Origin: Deltaproteobacteria bacterium
Lineage (GTDB): Bacteria > Desulfobacterota > Dissulfuribacteria > Dissulfuribacterales > UBA3076
Length of the DNA: 42,832 bases
Assembly (NCBI GenBank): GCA_011042225.1
Contig: DQXT01000136.1
Location: 1-42,832 of the forward strand
Reading direction: 5' to 3'
In this document: positions 8,190 through 17,457 of the stretch, piece after piece
Position numbering within the stretch: the stretch's first letter is position 1
How the letters are laid out: the number at the start of each line of letters is the position of its first letter
The notes under the pieces: model-generated
Databases searched by the model: none
The model's input: the letters and a program-made list of their open reading frames with translations, nothing else
What the model was told of the DNA's origin: nothing
Program-made: the position numbers and the translations under genes

Positions 8190-9041
8190 ATGGGTAAGAT
8201 TGCCGATGCCCTGGAGAAGGCAGGGAAAGAGCAGGTACCAATTCGACATGAGAGGGATATCAAGCCGGTCTGTCAAGACAGGATTGACTCCGGGACGGAT
8301 TTTCAGGCTAAAGAAGAGGCGGTATCTGAAACAAAGGCCTTACAGGGTCCGGTTGATCCTAAGCTCGTGGTATTTCGAGATCCTTTTTCTCCTGCTTCGG
8401 AGCACTTTAAGATGCTTCGGTCCCAAATCCTTTATCCCAAGGACGGTAAGCGTCGCCGGCTTATACTTGTGACATCTGCCATGGAGGGTGCCGGCAAGAC
8501 CACAGTAGCATGTAACCTTTCAGTAAGCATTGCACAGAGTGTAGATCCTTATGTTCTCTTGATAGACGCCGACATCAGGAGATCATCTGTATGTAGTATG
8601 CTGGGCCTGGAGCCGGCCGAAGGGCTTTCAGAATATCTTCAGAGGAACGCGAACTTGTCCAAATACCTTATCAGGACCCCTATGACAAAGTTGACAGTTC
8701 TTCCCGCCGGCCGTTCAGTGACGAATCCTGCTGAACTTCTGACTTCCGCTAAAATGAGACATCTCTTTGAAGAGGCACGGGAGAGATATTCGGATCGTTT
8801 TATCATCGTGGATTCTCCTCCTGTCAACCTTGCTGCCGAGACCTTGAGTCTTTCTCAAAATGTCGATGCCGTGGTTTTTGTGGTTCGTTACGGTTTTACC
8901 GATAAGGATTTGATAGAAGAGGCCATAACAAAAGTGGGTGAGGACAAGATACTTGGAATTGTCTTTAACTGTTTTGAAAGTCCGCCCGGAAGGTATTCCT
9001 ATTATAAAAAGAGATATCCTTATTATAGTTCAAAATCATAA
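8190..9041 (+). CDS. Tyrosine autokinase (BY-kinase, CpsD/CapB-like) of the EPS locus
   Basis: A cytoplasmic bacterial tyrosine kinase that works with the chain-length protein to control polymer synthesis through cycles of autophosphorylation. The motifs are in order: Walker A in SAMEGAGKTT (about 96-105), Walker A' LLIDADIRR (about 123-131) and Walker B FIIVDSPP. A C-terminal tyrosine cluster (GRYSYYKKRYPYYSSKS) provides the autophosphorylation sites. It starts MGKIADALEKA, as is common in the exosortase-associated kinase subfamily. It is separated from the ATPase gene by about 30 nt and is clearly in the same operon. Confidence 0.95.
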   Translation: MGKIADALEKAGKEQVPIRHERDIKPVCQDRIDSGTDFQAKEEAVSETKALQGPVDPKLVVFRDPFSPASEHFKMLRSQILYPKDGKRRRLILVTSAMEGAGKTTVACNLSVSIAQSVDPYVLLIDADIRRSSVCSMLGLEPAEGLSEYLQRNANLSKYLIRTPMTKLTVLPAGRSVTNPAELLTSAKMRHLFEEARERYSDRFIIVDSPPVNLAAETLSLSQNVDAVVFVVRYGFTDKDLIEEAITKVGEDKILGIVFNCFESPPGRYSYYKKRYPYYSSKS

Positions 9042-9113
9042 GCCAAATGAGCAAAGCCGGCTTAAAATAAGGAGTCTGTTTATTGGTGATTATTCTGTCT
9101 TGCCGGTTGTTCT

Positions 9114-10502
9114 ATGATCAGAGTTTTTGGGAAACAATATTCCATTAGAAGATTGTTTTTTTTTGGTGGGGAAGGCCTTTTTCTATTCTTATCCCTGGTT
9201 ACAGTTGTGGCCTATCGCAATGGTGGAGCAATTTCCGCATCCGATATATTGTCCCTTTGGCCCAGGTTGTTTCTGATAGTTTCTGTCTGCCTGTTGTCTC
9301 TTTACTACTATGATCTATATACTTTCAGGTCCGGTTTCAATTATCTAGAGATGACCATACGCCTGCTTCAGGCCCTTGGTAGCGCCTCAATTTTTTTGGG
9401 ATTTCTTTATTTTGTCTTTCCGGTCCTTTTGCCCGGTCGGTGGGTCTTTTTGGGTAGCCTGCTCGTCTTTATATTGTTAAGCAGTCTTTGGAGATATGTC
9501 TATTGCTGGATGCTTAGAAAAGAATGGTGGACTATTCCTGTCTTGGTTGTGGGGTCCGGCAACTTTCCTGAAGAGATAATCCGAGAAGTCAAGGATAAGA
9601 GTGACTGCGGTTTCAGGATTGCGGGTGCAGTCCTGGACACATTGCCGGTTCAGGATGACGCCTATAGTGACATAAGGGTCTTTAATTCTTTTTCTGATTT
9701 GTCTCAGCGTGTACGAGATACTGGAGCGGAAGAAATTATTGTTGCCATGGATCAGCGGAGAGGCAGGATCCCCCTGGATGAACTCCTGGACTGTAAGATG
9801 AAGGGGCTGCCTGTTCTTGAAGGAGAGACCTTTTATGAAGAGCTTACGGGTAGATTGCTGGTTGACATGATAAATCCCAGTTGGCTGATTTTTCGCAAGG
9901 GTTTTCAAAAGTCGTGGTTAATGATGACAACAAAGCGACTTATTGGTACATGCATATCAGCTATTGGCCTTTTATTTACATTTCCGATTATTGTGCTGAC
10001 TTCCATATGTATTAAGCTGGATTCCCCAGGTCCTATATTCTATAGGCAGGAGAGGGTTGGCAGGGGAGGCAAGACCTTTATTTTGATTAAATTTCGTTCT
10101 ATGCGACAGGACGCGGAACGTGGAGTGGCTAAATGGGCAAAAAGGGATGACGCAAGGGTTACCCGGGTCGGTCGAATAATTCGCAAACTCAGGATAGACG
10201 AGATCCCACAGATGTGGAATGTTCTTAAAGGCGAAATGAGTTTCGTTGGACCCAGACCTGAGAGGCCACAATTTGTAAGCGAGCTGACAAAGAAGATCCG
10301 GTATTATAATCAACGCAGCACCGTTCACCCGGGGATTACAGGGTGGGCTCAGATCAGCTATCCCTATGGGGCCTCAGAGGAAGATGCCAAAAAGAAGCTT
10401 GAATACGACCTTTTCTATATAAAACATATGTCTATAATACTGGATCTTTATATAATACTTAAGACTGTTAAGACAATCCTTTTCAGAGAGGGGTCTCGTT
10501 AG
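9114..10502 (+). CDS. Undecaprenyl-phosphate sugar phosphotransferase (initiating glycosyltransferase, WcaJ/EpsB-like)
   Basis: Begins polymer synthesis by transferring a sugar-1-phosphate from a UDP-sugar to undecaprenyl phosphate. The N-terminal half has four or so membrane helices and a CoA-binding-like (Rossmann) region (VLVVGSGNFPEEIIRE). The C-terminal catalytic bacterial sugar-transferase domain has the standard sequence blocks SPGPIFYRQERVGRGG, KFRSM, LRKLRIDEIPQMWNVLKG, MSFVGPRPERP and HPGITGWAQ. The 462-residue length is typical of polyisoprenyl-phosphate hexose-1-phosphate transferases. The sugar (glucose or galactose type) cannot be decided from motifs. It follows the kinase gene after a 72-nt gap. 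Confidence 0.95.
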   Translation: MIRVFGKQYSIRRLFFFGGEGLFLFLSLVTVVAYRNGGAISASDILSLWPRLFLIVSVCLLSLYYYDLYTFRSGFNYLEMTIRLLQALGSASIFLGFLYFVFPVLLPGRWVFLGSLLVFILLSSLWRYVYCWMLRKEWWTIPVLVVGSGNFPEEIIREVKDKSDCGFRIAGAVLDTLPVQDDAYSDIRVFNSFSDLSQRVRDTGAEEIIVAMDQRRGRIPLDELLDCKMKGLPVLEGETFYEELTGRLLVDMINPSWLIFRKGFQKSWLMMTTKRLIGTCISAIGLLFTFPIIVLTSICIKLDSPGPIFYRQERVGRGGKTFILIKFRSMRQDAERGVAKWAKRDDARVTRVGRIIRKLRIDEIPQMWNVLKGEMSFVGPRPERPQFVSELTKKIRYYNQRSTVHPGITGWAQISYPYGASEEDAKKKLEYDLFYIKHMSIILDLYIILKTVKTILFREGSR

Positions 10503-10597
10503 CCTGGAAAGAGAGTTTTCAAAGGTAAGAAAGAGACTTCATATTATTAAGGCATTGATTGTAGTATGTTTAAGAGCACTAATTTTGGGGAGAATAT

Positions 10598-12439
10598 ATG
10601 TGCGGCATAGTAGGGTATATTGGTCACAGGTGCGTATTGCCGGTACTCCTAGATGGCCTCAGGAGGCTGGAGTACAGGGGCTATGATTCAGCCGGGGTGG
10701 CCTATATCCACAAGAGGTCTGTCTTTCGCATCAGAAGCGAAGGTAAGCTGGACAAGCTAGACCTGTTATTAGACGGTATCCGCGATCTACCAAGTTCCAT
10801 TGGTGTGGGCCATACACGCTGGGCTACTCATGGGGAGCCCAATGAGTCTAACGCCCATCCACACACAGACTGTACAGGAAATCTGGTTGTAGTTCACAAT
10901 GGTATTATTGAAAATTATTATACCCTTCGCCAACAGCTCCAGTACGAGGGCCATGTCTTCAAATCAGAGACAGATACTGAGGTCCTGGCACACCTTGTGG
11001 AAAAATATTTGAAGGGAGATCTGGTTCAGGCTGTCAGGGACGCCCTGATGGAAGTTGAAGGCGCCTATGCTATCGGCGTGTTGTGGCAGGGCAATCCCGA
11101 TATATTGGTTGCCGCGCGAAAGCAGAGCCCCATGGTCTTGGGGCTTGCCGATAACGAGAGCTTTCTGGCCTCGGATATACCCGCCCTTTTGCCCTATACG
11201 CGCGAGGTAATCTTTCTGGATGACGGGGAGATGGCCGTCCTTTCCAGGAGGGATATCGAAGTGAGACGTATAGATAACGGTAAGTATATATCAAGAATTC
11301 CTCAAACCATTTCCTGGGATGCTACCATGGCGGAAAAGGCCGGATATAAGCATTTTATGTTAAAGGAAATATATGAGCAGCCTCAGGCCGTGCTCAACAC
11401 CTCTCGCGGTCGCGTGTTGCCCGAGTTCGGAAGAGTGAGCCTGCCGGAAATTGAACTGTCTCCAGATTTAATAAAGGGCTTCAGGAGGGTCGTGCTTCTT
11501 GCCTGCGGCACATCCTGGCATGCAGGCCTTGTAGCAAAATATTGGATAGAGAAATGGGCGCGTCTTCCTGTGGAAGTGGAGCTCGCTTCTGAATTTCGTT
11601 ACAGACATCTTATACTGGATAAGACCGTGCTCACAGTTCCCATTTCCCAGTCAGGAGAGACGGCCGATACCTTGGCCGGGCTGCGGATGGCAAAAAAGCT
11701 GGGTTCAGTTGTAATAGCTATCTGCAATGTGGTGGGGAGCACCATAACCAGAGAGTCAGACGGTACGGTTTATACCCATGCCGGACCTGAAATAGGGGTT
11801 GCCTCAACTAAGGCCTTTACCAGTCAGCTTTCAGCCCTTTATGTACTTGCACTTTATTTAAGCCAGGCAAGAAACAGCCTTGCCAGGGAAGATGTTAGAG
11901 GCAAGATTTCAGCTCTCATAAGTGTTCCCAGGTTACTGGAAGAAGGTCTCGTGTCATGGCATAAACAGACCATGGAGTTGGCGGATATCTTTTACAATTA
12001 CAGGGATTTTTTATATCTTGGCAGGGACATTCATTTTCCTGTCGCCCTTGAAGGGGCCCTGAAGCTTAAGGAGATTTCATACATCCATGCGGAGGGATAT
12101 GCGGCAGGGGAAATGAAACACGGTCCAATCGCCTTGATTGACAAGAATATGCCGGTGGTAGCCCTGGCCCCCCGTGATCATGTTTATGATAAGGTGCTTA
12201 GTAATGTGGAAGAGGTGAAATCCAGACGCGGTATCGTGATAGTTGTTGGGGAAGAGGCCGATGAGGCCATTTCCAGGATCGCAAAACATGTTGTGTCAGT
12301 CTCCAGACCGGAAGACCCTGACGTCAATCCATTTCTTTATACTATTCCTTTACAGTTATTGGCCTATGAAATAGCAGTGGCCCGTGGATGTGATGTGGAT
12401 CAGCCACGCAATCTGGCAAAGAGCGTGACGGTTGAATAG
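10598..12439 (+). CDS. glmS: Glutamine-fructose-6-phosphate aminotransferase (isomerizing)
   Basis: Makes glucosamine-6-phosphate from fructose-6-phosphate and glutamine, the first step to UDP-GlcNAc. Starts MCGIVGYIGH, so Cys2 is the N-terminal nucleophile of the glutaminase domain after Met removal. GHTRWATHG and the class-II amidotransferase core are present. Two SIS domains follow (CGTSWHAG, SQSGETADTL, STKAFTSQL) and the protein ends with the conserved DVDQPRNLAKSVTVE. Length 613 is normal. A clear ribosome-binding site (GGGGAG) precedes the ATG. It lies in the EPS operon, suggesting dedicated amino-sugar supply, but it may equally be the cell's only GlmS. I see no glmS ribozyme in the 95-nt gap upstream. 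Confidence 0.98.
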   Translation: MCGIVGYIGHRCVLPVLLDGLRRLEYRGYDSAGVAYIHKRSVFRIRSEGKLDKLDLLLDGIRDLPSSIGVGHTRWATHGEPNESNAHPHTDCTGNLVVVHNGIIENYYTLRQQLQYEGHVFKSETDTEVLAHLVEKYLKGDLVQAVRDALMEVEGAYAIGVLWQGNPDILVAARKQSPMVLGLADNESFLASDIPALLPYTREVIFLDDGEMAVLSRRDIEVRRIDNGKYISRIPQTISWDATMAEKAGYKHFMLKEIYEQPQAVLNTSRGRVLPEFGRVSLPEIELSPDLIKGFRRVVLLACGTSWHAGLVAKYWIEKWARLPVEVELASEFRYRHLILDKTVLTVPISQSGETADTLAGLRMAKKLGSVVIAICNVVGSTITRESDGTVYTHAGPEIGVASTKAFTSQLSALYVLALYLSQARNSLAREDVRGKISALISVPRLLEEGLVSWHKQTMELADIFYNYRDFLYLGRDIHFPVALEGALKLKEISYIHAEGYAAGEMKHGPIALIDKNMPVVALAPRDHVYDKVLSNVEEVKSRRGIVIVVGEEADEAISRIAKHVVSVSRPEDPDVNPFLYTIPLQLLAYEIAVARGCDVDQPRNLAKSVTVE

Positions 12440-12490
12440 CGGTCTTTCTGGTGTGAACAGTTGCCCGGCATGAATAAGGAGAATTATTGA

Positions 12491-13522
12491 ATGATTGCTG
12501 AATCATCTAATACAATAAAAAAAATACTGGTTACAGGTGCTGCCGGATTCATAGGATATCACCTTTCCAGACGACTTCTGGAAGAGGGAAGAGAGGTCGT
12601 GGGTCTTGATAACATGAATAACTATTATGATCCGGGTCTCAAAGAGGCACGCCTTTCCAGGCTTATACCATATGTGAATTTCAAATCAGTGCGAAAGGAC
12701 TTGTCAGACAGGGCGGCAATGGAAGAACTCTTTGCGGCCGAGATGTTTGACGGAGTGATCAACCTGGCGGCCCAGGCAGGCGTGCGCTATTCCATAATAA
12801 ACCCCCATTCCTACGTGGATTCAAACCTTGTAGGCTTTATGAACGTCCTTGAGGGCTGCCGGCATAATAAAGTCAGGCATTTGGTCTTTGCTTCATCAAG
12901 TTCTGTATACGGGGCAAATACAAAAATGCCTTTTAGTGTCCATGATAATGTGGATCATCCGGTATCCATCTATGCCGCTACCAAAAAGGCCAACGAGTTA
13001 ATGGCACATACTTACAGCCATCTATACGGCATGCACTGTACGGGCCTGCGCTTTTTTACCGTTTACGGTCCCTGGGGAAGACCAGATATGGCACTTTTTT
13101 TGTTTACAAAGGCCATATTAAAAGATCGTCCTATAGATGTATTTAATAATGGTAAAATGCGCAGGGACTTTACATACATAGATGACATTGTTGAAGGCGT
13201 GCTAAGGGTCTTGGACAAGCCAGCGACTCCCGGTCCCGGCTGGTCCGGTGACGCACCAGATCCCGGTTCGAGCTATGTACCCTACAAGCTCTATAATATT
13301 GGCAACAATCAGCCGGTGGAGTTGTTACACTTCATTGAGATAATAGAAACATGCTTGGGAAAGAAGGCCCGGAAGAATCTGTTGCCTATGCAGCCGGGAG
13401 ACGTTCCGGCCACTTACGCAAATATTGATGACATAATGAGAGATGTAGGATTTAAGCCAAGCACCACTTTAGAAGAAGGGGTTCCCAGGTTCATTTCCTG
13501 GTATAGGGATTATTATAAGTAG
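12491..13522 (+). CDS. UDP-glucuronate 4-epimerase-like NAD-dependent sugar epimerase
   Basis: An extended short-chain dehydrogenase/reductase of the epimerase family. The Rossmann motif GAAGFIGYHL (about 16-25), a DNMNNYYDPGLKEARL segment typical of UDP-glucuronate 4-epimerases, the active-site serine region (SSSSVYG) and the YxxxK pair (IYAATKKANE) are visible. The family reaction interconverts UDP-glucuronate and UDP-galacturonate. It is the last gene of the EPS operon, so the polymer may contain galacturonate; that is inference. The 343-residue length is normal. The start at 12491 has GGAG about 10 nt upstream. Confidence 0.93.
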   Translation: MIAESSNTIKKILVTGAAGFIGYHLSRRLLEEGREVVGLDNMNNYYDPGLKEARLSRLIPYVNFKSVRKDLSDRAAMEELFAAEMFDGVINLAAQAGVRYSIINPHSYVDSNLVGFMNVLEGCRHNKVRHLVFASSSSVYGANTKMPFSVHDNVDHPVSIYAATKKANELMAHTYSHLYGMHCTGLRFFTVYGPWGRPDMALFLFTKAILKDRPIDVFNNGKMRRDFTYIDDIVEGVLRVLDKPATPGPGWSGDAPDPGSSYVPYKLYNIGNNQPVELLHFIEIIETCLGKKARKNLLPMQPGDVPATYANIDDIMRDVGFKPSTTLEEGVPRFISWYRDYYK

Positions 13523-13835
13523 TTACGTCCTAGCCTTGCCGCGGGTAAAGATCCGCTTCTTTATACAGCCGCTGCACTGTAACATAATACACCCTTGCCC
13601 TTTCAAGACCGCGAACTGCCTTTATGTATTTATTCTTTTTCTGAAGGCCCTTGCATCTACCCCTGAAAAGCAATAACACCATACTTATTTTCGATCCTGA
13701 CTGTACACAACCTGGATACCATTCGTCTCATTTATAGTACATGTTAATTGTTCGCCACATTGAAAATCTTAAGTCTTGGCATAGAGAAAAGCATCATGCT
13801 ACAATGAGATCGCAGATCCAAAGGAGGCTAAAGGA
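13523..13835 (+). other. Gap between EPS operon and glycogen block
   Basis: A 313-bp stretch that holds a possible 50-codon minus-strand ORF (separate entry) and the strong AGGAGG ribosome-binding site of glgX at 13822-13827. I see no clear terminator after the epimerase gene and no well-spaced promoter pair before glgX. A sigma-54-like pair near 13777 is one base too far apart. Confidence 0.6.
13530..13682 (-). CDS. Possible small basic protein (50 aa), unidentified
   Basis: Too short for the supplied ORF track. It starts at the ATG at 13680-13682 and ends with TAG at 13530-13532. The product is basic with a plausible composition (for example KGLQKKNKYIKAVRGLERAR). An AGGA lies about 13 nt upstream of the ATG, which is rather far. 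It could be a real small gene, the tail of a decayed gene, or chance. I do not recognise it. Confidence 0.25.
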   Translation of the reverse strand: MVLLLFRGRCKGLQKKNKYIKAVRGLERARVYYVTVQRLYKEADLYPRQG

Positions 13836-15986
13836 ATGAGAGTGTGGCCGGGAAAGCCCTATCCCTTAGGCACTACATGGGATGGAATGGGGGTAAATTT
13901 TGCCCTGTTCTCAGAGCATGCCGAGAGTGTAGAGCTCTGTCTCTTAGATTCTGTCAACGCGGAGCAGGAGAGTCATCGCATCGTTCTTCCGGAATACACG
14001 GATCATGTCTGGCATGGATATCTCCCGGACGCACGACCGGGGCAGATTTATGGCTACAGGGTCTATGGGCCTTATCTCCCGGAAGCCGGGCACCGGTTCA
14101 ACTCAAACAAAATGCTTCTCGACCCCTATGCCAAGGCGGTGATCCGTCCGATTCACTGGTGTCCGGCTATGTATGGATATCGGATCGAGGACCCAGATGC
14201 AGATCTATCTTTTGACCACGAAGACAATATCAGATATGCTCCTCTCGCTGCGGTGATCGACCCTGCCTTTGTCTGGGGAGACGATCGTCCTCCTTCTGTT
14301 CCGTGGCACAAAACCGTCATTTACGAAGCCCACGTAAAGGGTATGACCGCCCGTCATCCCGATGTCCCCCCAGAGCTTCGCGGCACTTATGCCGGATTCG
14401 CCAGCGAGCCTGTCATCCGTCATCTTAAAAGCCTCGGGGTCACCGCCGTAGAGCTAATGCCCATCCATCATTCGGTAAACGATGAGCGATTGGTAAATAT
14501 CGGCCTGGTAAACTACTGGGGCTACAACACCATTGGGTACTTTGCCCCGGACCCCCGCTTCACCTCTCAGGGTAGCCGGCAGTCCCCGGTGACTGAGTTC
14601 AAGACGATGGTCCGGACCTTACATGCGGCCGGGATAGAAGTCATCCTGGATGTTGTATATAACCATACGGCTGAGGGGAACAGCTTCGGTCCGACCATTT
14701 CCTTTCGGGGTATCGACAACGCTTCATACTATCGCCTTGCCGCATACGACAAGAGCAAGTATATGGACTTCACCGGTTGCGGAAATACCCTGAACATGAT
14801 GCACCCCAGAGTACTTCAACTCATAATGGACAGCCTCCGGTACTGGATTCTCGAAATGCACGTGGACGGTTTTCGTTTCGACCTTGCCAGCGCCCTTGCC
14901 AGAGAGCTATATGAGGTGGAAAAGCTGGGGGCGTTTTTCGACATCATTCATCAGGACCCGGTGATCTCTCAGGTGAAGCTCATCGCCGAGCCATGGGACC
15001 TCGGACAAGGGGGATATCAGGTAGGTAATTTCCCGGTACTCTGGACCGAATGGAATGCAAAATACAGGGATTTGGTCAGGCGGTTATGGAATACCGGTTG
15101 CCTCGAGGTGAGTGAACTCGCGACCCGTATATCCGGGAGTAGTGATCTTTATGAGACCAGCGGGCGCAAGCCTTATGCAAGCATAAATTTTGTCACCTGC
15201 CATGACGGTTTCACCCTTGAGGATCTCGTGAGCTACAATGAAAAACACAACGAGGCCAACGGCGAAGAAAACCGGGACGGGGAAAACAACAACATAAGCT
15301 TCAACTACGGCGTAGAAGGACCCAGTGATAATCCGGCGATCAGGAGCCTGCGGTTTCGGCAGAAACGGAATTTCATGGCCACTCTCCTGTTTTCCCTCGG
15401 TGTCCCCATGATATCCGGAGGGGATGAGCTGTCCCGGACCCAGCAAGGAAACAACAACGGTTACTGCCAGGACAATGAACTGAGTTGGTATCCCTGGGAG
15501 CTCGGGAAGGAAGAGAAGCAGTTCCTTGAGTTTGTGAAACGCGTAGTCGCCATCAGAAAGAGCCAACCGGTCTTTCTGCGCCGGAACTTCTTTCAGGGTC
15601 GTCCGATTCGCGGTACTGGAATAAAGGATATCGCTTGGCTAGGCCCGGATGGAAGCGAAATGACCGACGAGGACTGGGAAAATCCCTCTGTTTGTTCCCT
15701 GGGTATTCTGCTTGGAGGAGAGGCGCTCAACGAGATTGATGAGATGGGACGGTCTATTCGCGGTGAGACTCTGCTCCTGCTATTCAATTCAAGTACCGAG
15801 ACGGTCCCGTTCGTCCTGCCTTCTCATAACGAGGGTGGATACTGGAAGCTCATGCTGGATACCACCACAGAGGAATCGGTGCCCGAGCGGCGGGGATTTC
15901 GGGAGTCCGGAACCGCTTATCCTCTCAGAGACCGGAGTGTTGCCCTGTTTCGCCTTTACCATCCGGACCAATATATGGAAAACTAG
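13836..15986 (+). CDS. glgX: Glycogen debranching enzyme (GH13, isoamylase type)
   Basis: Hydrolyses alpha-1,6 branches of glycogen in the cytoplasm. An N-terminal CBM48 domain starts at GTTWDGMGVNFALFSEHAE. The GH13 catalytic barrel contains the family motifs DVVYNHTAEG, VDGFRFDLASAL (nucleophile Asp), LIAEPWDLG (acid/base Glu) and VTCHDGFTLEDLV (transition-state Asp), followed by the GlgX-typical NEKHNEANGEENRDG. The 716-residue length is normal. The start has an ideal AGGAGG. It opens a glycogen block whose base composition looks richer in G+C than the EPS genes before it. The order glgX-glgA-like-glgB suggests one operon. Confidence 0.97.
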   Translation: MRVWPGKPYPLGTTWDGMGVNFALFSEHAESVELCLLDSVNAEQESHRIVLPEYTDHVWHGYLPDARPGQIYGYRVYGPYLPEAGHRFNSNKMLLDPYAKAVIRPIHWCPAMYGYRIEDPDADLSFDHEDNIRYAPLAAVIDPAFVWGDDRPPSVPWHKTVIYEAHVKGMTARHPDVPPELRGTYAGFASEPVIRHLKSLGVTAVELMPIHHSVNDERLVNIGLVNYWGYNTIGYFAPDPRFTSQGSRQSPVTEFKTMVRTLHAAGIEVILDVVYNHTAEGNSFGPTISFRGIDNASYYRLAAYDKSKYMDFTGCGNTLNMMHPRVLQLIMDSLRYWILEMHVDGFRFDLASALARELYEVEKLGAFFDIIHQDPVISQVKLIAEPWDLGQGGYQVGNFPVLWTEWNAKYRDLVRRLWNTGCLEVSELATRISGSSDLYETSGRKPYASINFVTCHDGFTLEDLVSYNEKHNEANGEENRDGENNNISFNYGVEGPSDNPAIRSLRFRQKRNFMATLLFSLGVPMISGGDELSRTQQGNNNGYCQDNELSWYPWELGKEEKQFLEFVKRVVAIRKSQPVFLRRNFFQGRPIRGTGIKDIAWLGPDGSEMTDEDWENPSVCSLGILLGGEALNEIDEMGRSIRGETLLLLFNSSTETVPFVLPSHNEGGYWKLMLDTTTEESVPERRGFRESGTAYPLRDRSVALFRLYHPDQYMEN

Positions 15987-16017
15987 CGATCCTGAACTAC
16001 GATGAAGAGAGTATAAT

Positions 16018-16236
16018 GTGAAAATCGTATATATGACCCGCGAATATCCACCCAATGTCTATGGAGGCGCCGGGGTACATGTGGAACATCTGGCCAGGGA
16101 GGTCGCCCGTCACGCCACAGTGGAGGTCAAATGCTTTGACGGCCGGCGAGCGACATCCGGGAATCCTTCAGTGACGGGATATGCTTTCAGAGAAGATATG
16201 TTCGAAGGGATCCCCGGCGTGTCCGGCAGGCCTTAA
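16018..16236 (+). pseudogene. glgA: N-terminal fragment of glycogen synthase, cut by a frameshift
   Basis: The product (MKIVYMTREYPPNVYGGAGV...) is the start of a GT4/GT5-type glycogen synthase of the actinobacterial kind, with the GGAGVHVEHL loop that contacts the sugar nucleotide. The frame ends with TAA at 16234-16236 after GVSGRP. The missing continuation (RALMALQTC...) is found one frame away. Restoring one G in the ggcagg/cctt stretch would give GRALMAL and rejoin the two pieces. The stop and the next ATG overlap as TAATG, so re-initiation is possible. Either a true -1 mutation or a sequencing error in a short G/C run. The fusion further on (next entry) means the product would not be a complete synthase even if repaired. 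Confidence 0.85.
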
Positions 16237-17444
16237 TGGCCCTTCAGACCTGTATGTATTTTAACGCGGCACCCATTGAGGCTGATATAGTCCACTGTCA
16301 TACGTGGTATTCCATGTGGGGAGGTATCCTGGCGAAGATCGCCTATGGTATTCCCCTCGTGGCTACTGTTCATTCTCTCGAACCCATGCGGCCGTGGAAA
16401 AGGGAGCAGCTGGGCAGGGGTTACGATCTGTCCAGCTGGGTGGAGCGAACGGCTCTGGAGATGGCCGATGCGGTCATAGCCGATTCTTCAAGTGACCGGG
16501 AGCAGATTCTTTTGCGTTTTGCGGTAAACCCTGAAAAGATATCGGTTATTCCAAATGGTGTCGATACACAGGTGTACAGGCCGGTCAGGACCACTGCCTT
16601 TCTTGATCGTTATGGTATCGATACAGAGAGGCCTTACGTGCTTTTCCTCGGGATGGTGAGCAGACAAAAGGGTATAGACCATTTCCTCATAGGGGCCTAT
16701 CTTATGGCGGTGGAGAAACTCGGACGCAGAACGGCCGGGTTTCATCGCGCCCTCTGTCCTAAGGGAGGGGATAGGGCCTTCAGGCCGGAACCTATGCGGA
16801 GCGAGGATGTCGAGGCCATGGCAGAAAGTTTCGTCAGGAAGGCTCGGCATTCCATGGAACTGCTATCATATCGAATTCATGAGTTAAATGAAGACAGCCG
16901 TGTCCTTGCCGATAAAGTGCTTACTGCGGCCTCTCTCCTGATCAACCGTTTCCGGGATCCGGCCCAGCTCAGAAGCCGTCCGGCCCGAATACGCTGTCAT
17001 GGCGACTATCACCTGGGCCAGGTCCTGTGGACCGGAAACGATTTCGTGCTCCTGGATTTCGAGGGAGAGCCCCTTAAGACCCTTGAAGAGAGGAGGCAGA
17101 AACATTCCGCGTTAAAGGATGTGGCGGGCATGCTGCGTTCTTTCAGCTATGCCGCCCAGACCAAACGAGGGAAGTTCGTTCTGCGGGCAGCGGAGGATAG
17201 GGAAATCTTGGAACAATGGTTTTTGCTTTGGGAGCGCTGGGTGACGACGGCCTTTGTCCAGAGCTATCTAGCCGAAGCCGGAAGAGAGCCCTTTGTCCCC
17301 GGAAATTTCAAGGATATTCAGCTTTTGCTGCAGGCCTTCGTGTTGGACAAGGCATTTTACGAACTTACATATGAGCTCAACAACCGTCCGGATTGGGTGT
17401 ATATCCCGCTGAAGGGAATCCTGCTCCTTGTCGGAGATGTGTGA
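16236..17444 (+). pseudogene. Chimera: glycogen synthase catalytic part fused in frame to the C-terminal part of maltokinase
   Basis: Residues 1 to about 150 continue GlgA: HCHTWYSMWGG, ATVHSLEPMRPWK, VIPNGVDTQVYRP and VLFLGMVSRQKGIDH are glycogen-synthase landmarks. Then the sequence abruptly becomes the distal part of maltokinase (often fused to trehalose synthase): LGRRTAGFHRAL, RIRCHGDYHLGQVLWTG, FVLLDFEGEP and DVAGMLRSFSYAAQ. The HGDYHLGQ catalytic loop and the DFEGEP metal motif remain, but the kinase N-lobe is missing, as is the nucleotide-sugar-binding half of GlgA. The join lies near 16680-16700. A deletion of intervening sequence, probably including the rest of glgA, possibly glgE, and treS, would explain it. 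It probably has neither activity. The stop lies just before glgB. Confidence 0.85.
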
Positions 17445-17457
17445 GGAAACAAAATAT

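Noticed and set aside
13777-13793. Sigma-54-like promoter TGGCAT...AAGCA upstream of glgX
   Set aside because: The GG and GC dinucleotides are one base too far apart for a -24/-12 promoter.
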